A stretch of DNA of 5,339 bases from Sphingobacteriia bacterium (GTDB lineage: Bacteria; Bacteroidota; Bacteroidia; UBA7662), in the NCBI GenBank assembly GCA_009926245.1, contig RFPG01000107.1, forward strand, positions 1 to 5,339, written 5' to 3'. Within the stretch, counting starts at the first letter, position 1; the number at the start of each line of letters is the position of its first letter. The position numbers were made by a program, and so were the translations under genes. The notes beneath the pieces were generated by a model that was not told the origin of the DNA, did no database searches, and worked only from the letters and a program-made list of their open reading frames with translations. Below are positions 1 to 5,339 of this stretch, in pieces.

Positions 1-597
1 GCCAATGCCAATCTTCAGGCAGAAATCCTGGTTACCATTCCTTCGCCAGGTGCCGATGGTGGCGCAGTCCGCTTCGGAACCGTTCCCCGGAATTCGGCCA
101 TCAACATGGACCCACGTGCCGTAGCTTCCACCAACCTGGGTTTCAGCTCAGCACCTGCCATGGTATCCATTACATCGCAGCCAGACGAGCCGCTCCGCAT
201 TGAATACCCTAGCGCGGTTCTCCTTAGCAACAATACGAGCGGTACATTGAACTACATCACCTACCGTCCCCAAATTTCTGCCATCAACGATCACGTTGCA
301 TTGACTGCAACCAACCGTGAGGCTTCCAAGTATTTGGGAACAACCAACCCAGGTCGTGATCAGGTCACTGCCGACGGTGGTACAGGTGAAGGAAGCACTG
401 CTTCCTCCGCTGTGAATGGTTATGTGGTCATGTCTCCATTCACTGGAACTCCAGCCGGTAAAGTAACCTTGTTTGTAGGTGGTAAATTGTACGACGGTGC
501 AGCCAATACACCCAACATTTCCTCCAACATCCCTAACACCAAGCAGGTAGGTTTCTACGACGGTGAATTCACCCTCAACATTCTTTACCTCAACTAA
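1..597 (+). CDS. DUF4402-like secreted protein, probable major fibre subunit (5' partial)
   Basis: The frame is open from base 1 and ends at TAA 595-597, giving 198 visible residues. The start codon and signal peptide lie upstream, and the internal ATG at 106 falls in the middle of the conserved domain, so it is not the start. The fold is recognised from DUF4402-type landmarks: an 'RFGTVP' block near visible residue 24, 'EPLRIEYP', 'YRPQISAI', a 'TLFVGGKLY' block, and a final 'GFY-G-F-NILY-N' strand. All of these recur in the gene at 686, so the two are paralogues. No cysteine is visible. The last strand alternates hydrophobic residues (F, L, I, Y at -9, -7, -5, -3) with Gly at -15, which resembles the chaperone-recognition strand of pilus subunits. 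Gly is encoded by GGT in 15 of 20 cases, against 4 of 20 in the mature part of the paralogue, which suggests high expression. Role as the main polymerising subunit is inferred from this bias, the neighbours and the following terminator. A non-fibrous surface protein remains possible. Confidence 0.85.
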   Translation, partial: ANANLQAEILVTIPSPGADGGAVRFGTVPRNSAINMDPRAVASTNLGFSSAPAMVSITSQPDEPLRIEYPSAVLLSNNTSGTLNYITYRPQISAINDHVALTATNREASKYLGTTNPGRDQVTADGGTGEGSTASSAVNGYVVMSPFTGTPAGKVTLFVGGKLYDGAANTPNISSNIPNTKQVGFYDGEFTLNILYLN

Positions 598-617
598 GCG
601 AATTTAGAAATGATTAA

Positions 618-658
618 AAGTCCCGGCAATCTCCGTATTGCCGGGATTTATTTTATTT
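618..658 (+). terminator. Intrinsic terminator between the two subunit genes
   Basis: A perfect 10-bp inverted repeat (TCCCGGCAAT at 621-630, ATTGCCGGGA at 637-646) encloses a 6-base loop, and the stem can be extended by two A-T pairs and one G-U pair. The tract TTTATTTTATTT follows at 647-658. It starts about 20 bases after the stop codon of the first gene. This is a textbook rho-independent terminator. With downstream genes on the same strand it may be leaky and set the ratio of the first subunit to the genes behind it, but that is inference. I saw no convincing Bacteroidota-type promoter (TAnnTTTG) in the remaining bases before 686. Confidence 0.88.
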
Positions 659-685
659 AGACGATGGCGTTTTGGACCCCTTTGC

Positions 686-1315
686 ATGAAAATAATTTGG
701 TTGTTACCCATGGCCTGGCTCTTTAATTTATCCAATCTCAGCGCCCAAGGAGACGCCACCAATTCGTTTCCAGCCCTGGCCAAGGTCCTCCGACCGATCG
801 TATTGACCGTGGGGGGCTCGCCTTACAATTCCGTATGGTTTGGTAATGTGCCGGCAGGAAATGTTGTTTATTTGGACCCCCGAGGGACCTCCAGCGAACA
901 TGTGAGCCATACAGCCAATGTGGCCAAAATCACGGTGACTGCCACTAACAACGAACCCATACGCCTTGAATACCCCGATTCTCTTACCCTTATGAACGGG
1001 ACCCATCGTATCATTTACCAACCCCGGATCTCGGCTATTTACGGGGATGCGGCCGTTAATCCCGCCAACCAAAGCAATTCCGTTGCGGTGGCCTCCAACC
1101 TTGCTGGCACCAATTCCGTGACTGGCCCGAATGGCACTGGAAGAGCACCCGGAATGATTACCACCGGTTTTAGTGGTCTAGATTTGGACAAAACCACCCT
1201 GTTCATAGGAGGCATGCTCTACGGACCTGCGTCCCTTGGTTCACCGATTCCCATTAATCAAGAAAAAGGCTTTTATACAAACACCTTTGTAATTAATATT
1301 TTATACCAAAACTGA
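686..1315 (+). CDS. DUF4402-like secreted protein, probable minor fibre subunit
   Basis: This protein has 209 residues. I chose ATG 686 because it begins a good signal peptide: MKIIW, then a hydrophobic core, with likely cleavage around S19-A20-Q21. An upstream in-frame TTG at 638 lies inside the terminator hairpin and would add an arginine-rich leader, so I rejected it. The mature protein shares landmarks with the gene at 1-597: 'FGNVPAG', 'LDPR', 'EPIRLEYP' (residues 90-97), 'YQPRISAI', 'KTTLFIGG' (169-176), and a final strand from G195 to N209 with F201, I203, I205, Y207 alternating. It has no cysteine in the mature part. Between the blocks it is quite diverged and its codons are unbiased (GGT for 4 of 20 Gly). 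It lies 30 bp before the chaperone gene, presumably in the same transcript. I infer a minor, tip or base subunit of the same fibre. No strong Shine-Dalgarno is seen before the start. Confidence 0.85.
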   Translation: MKIIWLLPMAWLFNLSNLSAQGDATNSFPALAKVLRPIVLTVGGSPYNSVWFGNVPAGNVVYLDPRGTSSEHVSHTANVAKITVTATNNEPIRLEYPDSLTLMNGTHRIIYQPRISAIYGDAAVNPANQSNSVAVASNLAGTNSVTGPNGTGRAPGMITTGFSGLDLDKTTLFIGGMLYGPASLGSPIPINQEKGFYTNTFVINILYQN

Positions 1316-1345
1316 CCGCGTACCACGCTGTCCCAAAACCATGTT

Positions 1346-2170
1346 ATGAAAAAGTTGTACCTCGTGCTATTGTTCGCCCTCCTGCAATTGGCTTCTTGGG
1401 CTCAATTATCCCTGGCCCCGACGGCCGTTTACTTGGACAAGTACGGTATTGGAAATTTGTATGTTTCCAACAATTCCGGGGTTGCCCAAGAGATTTCGGT
1501 CAGCTTTCAATTCGGTTATTCCGATCAAGACTCGGCCGGAACACTCATCATGCGTTACGATGACAGCACCAACGCCAGGGATTTTGGTTTGAACCCCTAC
1601 CTCAAGGCCTTCCCGAGGACCTTTATTTTGCCGCCTAATCAGCAGCAAATCGTTCGCCTTCAAGCCCGTGTCCCCAAAGGCAAAGCACCGGGCGTGCTCT
1701 TTACCCGTATCAAAGTGGTCAGTTCACCACAGACCCAGGATATCGGAACAACGGACGACACCACGGGTATTGCAACCCGTGTTAACCTTCGATTTGAACA
1801 GGTCATTGTCGCGTTTTTCAAAAACGGCGATGTCAGCACCGGTGTCCAAATCAACAAAGTGGAATCCAAGGTGGATAGCAATCTTCTCAGTATGGATTTT
1901 CATTACAAAACAACCGGGAATGCACCCTACTTGGGACAAGTCCGCATGACCATCAAGGATGCTGCAGGCAAAATCCTCTCCGAAAACCGCAACACCGTGG
2001 CTTTGTATTTTACCGGTCGTCGGCGTTTCTTCTTCACCCTACCCGAGGGTTCCCCAAGAGATTATTTCACGGCCGATTTTGTTTTTGAAACCTTACGAAA
2101 CGATATCCCGTCCGAAGACCTGATACAGGCACCGCCTATTAAGCACCAAGCCGTCTTGGTTCCCAAATAA
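1346..2170 (+). CDS. PapD-like periplasmic chaperone (fimbrial assembly type)
   Basis: This protein has 274 residues. The signal peptide covers about 1-20 (MKKLYLVLLFALLQLASWAQ), giving a mature N-terminus 'LSLAPTAVYLDKYG' that matches the first strand of PapD-family chaperones. Domain 1 runs to about 165. It holds the family signature 'FPRTFILPPNQQQIVRL' (89-105; compare the Pro-Arg...Pro-x-x-x-Gln-x-x-Arg pattern before the G1-type strand region) and 'RVNLRFEQVIVAFFKNG' (145-161), the counterpart of the family's strand ending in an FYRP-like turn. Domain 2 (about 168-274) is a second immunoglobulin-like domain with 'TTGNAPYLGQVRMTIKDAAGKIL'-type content. By analogy it caps and folds secreted subunits by donor-strand complementation and hands them to the usher. 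By eye, the invariant Arg8 and Lys112 of PapD correspond to Ala and Val here, which is unusual. Neighbour spacings of 30 bp upstream and 21 bp downstream support co-transcription with the subunit and usher genes. ATG 1341 is out of frame. Confidence 0.87.
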   Translation: MKKLYLVLLFALLQLASWAQLSLAPTAVYLDKYGIGNLYVSNNSGVAQEISVSFQFGYSDQDSAGTLIMRYDDSTNARDFGLNPYLKAFPRTFILPPNQQQIVRLQARVPKGKAPGVLFTRIKVVSSPQTQDIGTTDDTTGIATRVNLRFEQVIVAFFKNGDVSTGVQINKVESKVDSNLLSMDFHYKTTGNAPYLGQVRMTIKDAAGKILSENRNTVALYFTGRRRFFFTLPEGSPRDYFTADFVFETLRNDIPSEDLIQAPPIKHQAVLVPK

Positions 2171-2191
2171 ACGATCTGGAGCAACACAGGC

Positions 2192-5100
2192 ATGCGAAAA
2201 GGGTGGTTGCTGCGGGTAGGCCTGCTGTTTCTAGTTTTCTTGGTGGTCACCGTTCCGGCCAAAGCGCAGGAGACGGATGAAATCATGTTGACGTTTGCTT
2301 ACCCATCCTTGGGTCAGGTCTATACGCAATGTGTTTTTAAGGGGGAACAACCCTACCTGGGGTTGACTGAATTGCTCAGCATGTTTCTTATTCCGTTTGA
2401 GAGAAACAGCAGTCAATTGGGCTTTAAAGGAACCTACCCCTTCAAAACAAATCCATGGGAGGTCGACCCTGTTAATTTGACCATTACCGTGAACGGGGTG
2501 TTACGGCCTCTCAAGGCAGACCAATTCCATTTGGGCGAAACGGACCTGTATTTGGTCCCGGAATTGTTCAACGAGATTTTTGGACTTGAATTTACCATCA
2601 ATCCTTACGGACTCTTATTGAGTGTTGTTACCAAACGAGACCTTCCCATCGATGAACGCGCCAAGCGATTGGCGATCCGGGACAAACTCAAGCGACTGGC
2701 CCCGGAGAACCTCCTCAAAACCTATCCCATGCTGTACCCTCGCGAAAGAAGGGCTGTGGCACCGGGGATGTTGGATTACAACCTTGGAGTCACCGATGGA
2801 ACCTACGGTCGCACCTACAATTACTTGGTCAGTTCCGGCTTAGAATTCATGGGGGGCGATTTTCAAGGAACCTTGAGCGGGTTCAAATCCGATTCGGCCG
2901 AGCGTCAGACCCTAAGTTCGGCCCGTTGGCGCTATGTATTCAAACAGGGCCTGAATGAATCCGGTAACCCCGCCATCAGTGATATACAGGTGGGTCAGGT
3001 GGGTTTGGGAGGGCCCTCCGGTGGTCGTATTGTCGGACTAAGCCTCTCCAATACCCCCATTATTCCTCGCAGGGTATTGGATGTTTTTGTGATTGACGGT
3101 TTCACCGAGAAGGATGCGGAAGTAGAACTTTTGATCGCAGGTCAATTGGTGGACTTTGTACGGGCCGATGAGATTGGGTACTATCGATTCAAAACACCTT
3201 TGTCCTACGGAACGGTTCGTGTTAGCATCCGAATCTACACCCCCAAAGGCGAAGTCATTATGGAAGACCGGCAGCTTCAAATACCTTTCACTTTTGTGCC
3301 CAAGGGTTTTGTGGATTACAATCTTCAGGCCGGACTGCCCGAAATTGCGAACGAGGGAATCCAAAAAGGCATTGCTGGACATGCGAATGTTGCCTATGGT
3401 TTAACCAACAATTTGACCCTTCGAGTCGGTGCCTACCGCTCAGCGGATACCCTTCAAAAACAAGGTATCAGTCCTTATGGAAGTGCCTCCCTTCGCATTA
3501 TGGATCAATACCTCTTGAACGTGGATGTTTTGCCGGGCATCATGAATCGCTTCAATTTTGGGGTCAACTACGCCAACAATACCGCCCTCTTTGTGCAATA
3601 CAGCGATTATACAAGCTCACTGGCCGCCAAAACCCTGCCCAAAACACCCCTGCGGGATGTTTCGGTTAATTACTTTTTTCCATTCACCATTGGGAAACGA
3701 ACGTATGGGGTCCGGGCCAGTGCCGAACAAGTTTGGCGGCGTAACCAAACGAACTTGCGCATGCAGTTTGACTTTAATGCCAAAATTGGACCCATTGTAA
3801 CCCGCCTCAATTACCGAGAGGAATTGGTTGATTTGGTGGAACGAGACTTGGTACGGCAACGCTTAGCCACCGCAACGTTAACCTACATGGTTCCCCGTAC
3901 ACCCAGCATTCCCGTGTTAATGCGGGGGATGTTTTTGCGCGCCCAGCTTCGTCACGACATGCAGCGATTTGATGCCGAGGCCTTGGGCTCCCTGCAATTC
4001 TCCCAAACTGTTTGGAAGACCGGGCGCATCAACTTGAACTACGACCGCGACATCCTGAACCGCGCCAATATTTTTAGTGTTGGCTTACTTTTTGACTTTC
4101 GTCGATTCCGTTCGGCCACCCAAGCCACCCTAAGAGCCAACCCCGTGGTGGTTACCAACGAATTAACTCAAAATTTCAGCGGTTCCTTGGGAGGTGATCT
4201 CAAAAACAAATTATTGGTTGCCACCAACCGCGACCAAGTTGGACGCGCCGGTATAAGGATTCGCATGTTCCTGGACGAGAATGCCAACAGTCTTTACGAA
4301 AAAGGCGAACCCCTCATTCAGGCCACTAATATTTTGTTAGACCAATCGGCTACCATGTTCACGGGGAGCGATAGCTCCCTTCTCATCACCCAATTGCAAA
4401 GCTATTGGAAGTACCGTGCGACCCTGGATGTCAATGCCTTACCTGACGCCACCCTGGCACCCCTTAAGCCCAAGTTTACTTTTGTTACGGACCCCAACCG
4501 ATACAAACACATCGACCTTCCCCTTTACCGTACCGGTACCATCGAAGGGGTGGTCCTGAACAACCGGAACGGAGCCATGGTACCGCAACCGGGACTGCGC
4601 CTACATGTGACCCGGGTTGGGACGGATGATGAACCCAAAACCATTCGAACCTATTCGGATGGAAGTTTCTACACCCATGGATTGGTGCCTGGAGATTATT
4701 ATGTGTTGGTGGATAGCCTTCAGCTGGCCTTTATGCGTCGCTTACAGGGTCCCGATACCTTGCGCTTTACGATCAAGACCATGCCGGAAGGGGACTTTTT
4801 GGAGGGCCTGGAAATTCGACTTCAGCCCAAACCGGTAGATACCACCAAACCTTTCGAGATGAAGAACCTCTCGGAATTGGAATTTTCATTAGGCAAAATC
4901 TTACAGACAACGATTAAGTCTTTTGTAGAAGCCCAGGGGCTCTTCTATTCGGGTCGAATACCCGAGGCCTTGCTGAATCTCAACCTTTCGTTGAGCAATT
5001 TCCGAACCGATTATGCCCTGGCCCTCAAAGGTTCTATCGCCTTTGTTTTGGGACGTCGCGAGGAGGCCATGACCCTCTGGTACCAAGCCAAGCAAAAAAA

Positions 5101-5339
5101 CCCCATGCTCATCATTCCGGAAATGAAATATCTGGAAAAAATTCGTCAAGAAGTCAGGGCTGAAATCGGGGCCGATACCGCCTGGCTGCCCAATATCCCC
5201 AATTTACTTGATACCGGTGTTGTCAAAAGACCGGAATGGCTCCTCGAATTGGACAACAAAATGGTAGAACGCCAAAACGCCCCCGAAACCCAAAACCGGA
5301 CCGCCCCGATGGCCCTTCTTGAAGGAGAATTGGGAAACC
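2192..5339 (+). CDS. Outer-membrane usher-like protein with plug, regulatory-like sandwich and TPR tail (3' partial)
   Basis: The frame has no stop from ATG 2192 to the window end (1049 codons plus 1 base). A weak GGAG sits at 2178-2181. The signal peptide is about 1-26 (hydrophobic core, ends AKAQ). Residues 27-190 form an N-terminal periplasmic domain ending in 'LPIDERAKR' (151-159). The beta-barrel opens at 'DYNLG' (195-199). A plug-like Ig domain at about 295-370 shows the usher pattern 'RRVLDVFVIDGF...AEVELLIAGQ...IPFTFVPKG', then the barrel resumes at 'DYNLQAG' (375-381) to about 680. An Asp/Asn loop, DENANSLYEKGE (695-706), resembles a calcium-binding loop. A carboxypeptidase-regulatory-like sandwich follows (782-880; 'DGSFYTHGLVPGDYYV' at 823-838). 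Residues 911-971 look like two TPR helical hairpins, and the visible end (about 1027-1049) is Gln/Asn/Pro-rich. There is one cysteine, C47. By analogy it secretes and polymerises chaperone-bound subunits across the outer membrane. The usher call rests on plug and barrel pattern plus context; sequence similarity to classical FimD/PapC is low. Confidence 0.82.
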   Translation, partial: MRKGWLLRVGLLFLVFLVVTVPAKAQETDEIMLTFAYPSLGQVYTQCVFKGEQPYLGLTELLSMFLIPFERNSSQLGFKGTYPFKTNPWEVDPVNLTITVNGVLRPLKADQFHLGETDLYLVPELFNEIFGLEFTINPYGLLLSVVTKRDLPIDERAKRLAIRDKLKRLAPENLLKTYPMLYPRERRAVAPGMLDYNLGVTDGTYGRTYNYLVSSGLEFMGGDFQGTLSGFKSDSAERQTLSSARWRYVFKQGLNESGNPAISDIQVGQVGLGGPSGGRIVGLSLSNTPIIPRRVLDVFVIDGFTEKDAEVELLIAGQLVDFVRADEIGYYRFKTPLSYGTVRVSIRIYTPKGEVIMEDRQLQIPFTFVPKGFVDYNLQAGLPEIANEGIQKGIAGHANVAYGLTNNLTLRVGAYRSADTLQKQGISPYGSASLRIMDQYLLNVDVLPGIMNRFNFGVNYANNTALFVQYSDYTSSLAAKTLPKTPLRDVSVNYFFPFTIGKRTYGVRASAEQVWRRNQTNLRMQFDFNAKIGPIVTRLNYREELVDLVERDLVRQRLATATLTYMVPRTPSIPVLMRGMFLRAQLRHDMQRFDAEALGSLQFSQTVWKTGRINLNYDRDILNRANIFSVGLLFDFRRFRSATQATLRANPVVVTNELTQNFSGSLGGDLKNKLLVATNRDQVGRAGIRIRMFLDENANSLYEKGEPLIQATNILLDQSATMFTGSDSSLLITQLQSYWKYRATLDVNALPDATLAPLKPKFTFVTDPNRYKHIDLPLYRTGTIEGVVLNNRNGAMVPQPGLRLHVTRVGTDDEPKTIRTYSDGSFYTHGLVPGDYYVLVDSLQLAFMRRLQGPDTLRFTIKTMPEGDFLEGLEIRLQPKPVDTTKPFEMKNLSELEFSLGKILQTTIKSFVEAQGLFYSGRIPEALLNLNLSLSNFRTDYALALKGSIAFVLGRREEAMTLWYQAKQKNPMLIIPEMKYLEKIRQEVRAEIGADTAWLPNIPNLLDTGVVKRPEWLLELDNKMVERQNAPETQNRTAPMALLEGELGN
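4274..4309 (+). other. EF-hand/dockerin-like Asp-Asn loop within the usher
   Basis: Residues 695-706 read DENANSLYEKGE, fitting the D-x-N-x-N-x-x-x-x-x-G-E spacing of calcium-binding loops in SdrD-B-like and related secreted beta-sandwich domains ('FLDENGNG..D.GE'). The two usual glycines are Ala and Ser here, so metal binding is plausible but unproven. The loop sits at the junction between the end of the predicted barrel and the C-terminal domains. Confidence 0.5.
4922..5104 (+). other. TPR-like helical region at the C-terminal side of the usher
   Basis: This segment encodes residues 911-971. The first hairpin reads FVEAQGLFYSGRIPEALLNL and the second ALALKGSIAFVLGRREEAMT, followed by WYQAKQKNP. 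Each has the small-Gly and Ala positions, the 'G-R-x-x-E-A' turn, and the closing Asn-Pro typical of tetratricopeptide repeats. TPRs bind peptides or other proteins. In an usher the C-terminal domains face the periplasm, so this part may dock the chaperone, the peptidoglycan or another machine component. That role is inferred. Confidence 0.65.

Noticed and set aside
106..597. ATG 106 as the start of the first gene.
   Set aside because: The frame is open to base 1 and the upstream residues match conserved blocks of the paralogue (the FG-x-VP region), so the gene begins before the window.
649..656. TATTTTAT as a possible Bacteroidota -7 promoter element (TAnnTTTG) for the second gene.
   Set aside because: It misses two consensus positions, overlaps the terminator T-tract and has no clear TTG at -33.
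638..685. In-frame TTG start that would lengthen the second subunit by 16 residues.
   Set aside because: It lies inside the terminator hairpin, would put an arginine-rich stretch before the signal peptide, and ATG 686 gives a clean Sec signal.
728..1072. Minus-strand open frame opposite the second subunit gene.
   Set aside because: It has no recognisable domain, signal or start context and lies wholly opposite a well-supported gene.
3038..3404. Open frames on both strands overlapping the usher plug region.
   Set aside because: These are out-of-frame shadows of the long continuous usher frame, whose plug pattern is recognisable here.
2192..5339. TonB-dependent receptor (SusC-like) as an alternative identity for the large protein, because of the regulatory-like domain and barrel.
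   Set aside because: In SusC-like proteins the carboxypeptidase-like domain and plug are N-terminal; here the plug-like domain interrupts the barrel and the sandwich is C-terminal, as in ushers.

Overview
The window looks like a chaperone-usher-type surface fibre locus from a member of the Bacteroidota. The phylum is inferred from several things: signal peptides ending in the '...A-Q' cleavage pattern common there, weak or absent Shine-Dalgarno sequences, the pairing of DUF4402-like secreted proteins with a PapD-like chaperone, and close gene packing. Base composition is close to balanced, and I cannot name a genus. All genes are on the + strand.

Layout: (1) 1-597 is the 3' part of a small secreted DUF4402-like protein whose start lies upstream of the window. 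(2) 598-685 is a short intergenic gap with a strong intrinsic terminator hairpin. (3) 686-1315 is a second, diverged DUF4402-like protein with its own signal peptide. (4) 1346-2170 is a PapD-like two-domain periplasmic chaperone. (5) 2192-5339 is a very long open frame that runs off the right edge (at least 1049 residues). It reads as an outer-membrane usher: signal peptide, N-terminal periplasmic domain, beta-barrel interrupted by a plug-like domain, an EF-hand-like loop, a carboxypeptidase-regulatory-like beta-sandwich, and then a TPR-like helical tail. Genes 3-5 are separated by only 30 and 21 bp and probably form one transcription unit. No stretch over 300 bases lacks a gene.

Proposed teamwork (inference): the two DUF4402-like proteins are exported by Sec and bound in the periplasm by the chaperone through their conserved C-terminal beta-strand. 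They are then delivered to the usher, which secretes and polymerises them on the cell surface. The first gene has a codon bias typical of highly expressed genes and is followed by a terminator, so it would be the major subunit. The second would be a minor, tip or anchor subunit made at assembly-machinery levels. The unusual points are a chaperone that seems to lack the Arg8/Lys112 subunit-anchoring pair of classical PapD, subunits whose C-terminal motif is shifted by one residue, and an usher with a TPR-like C-terminal extension.
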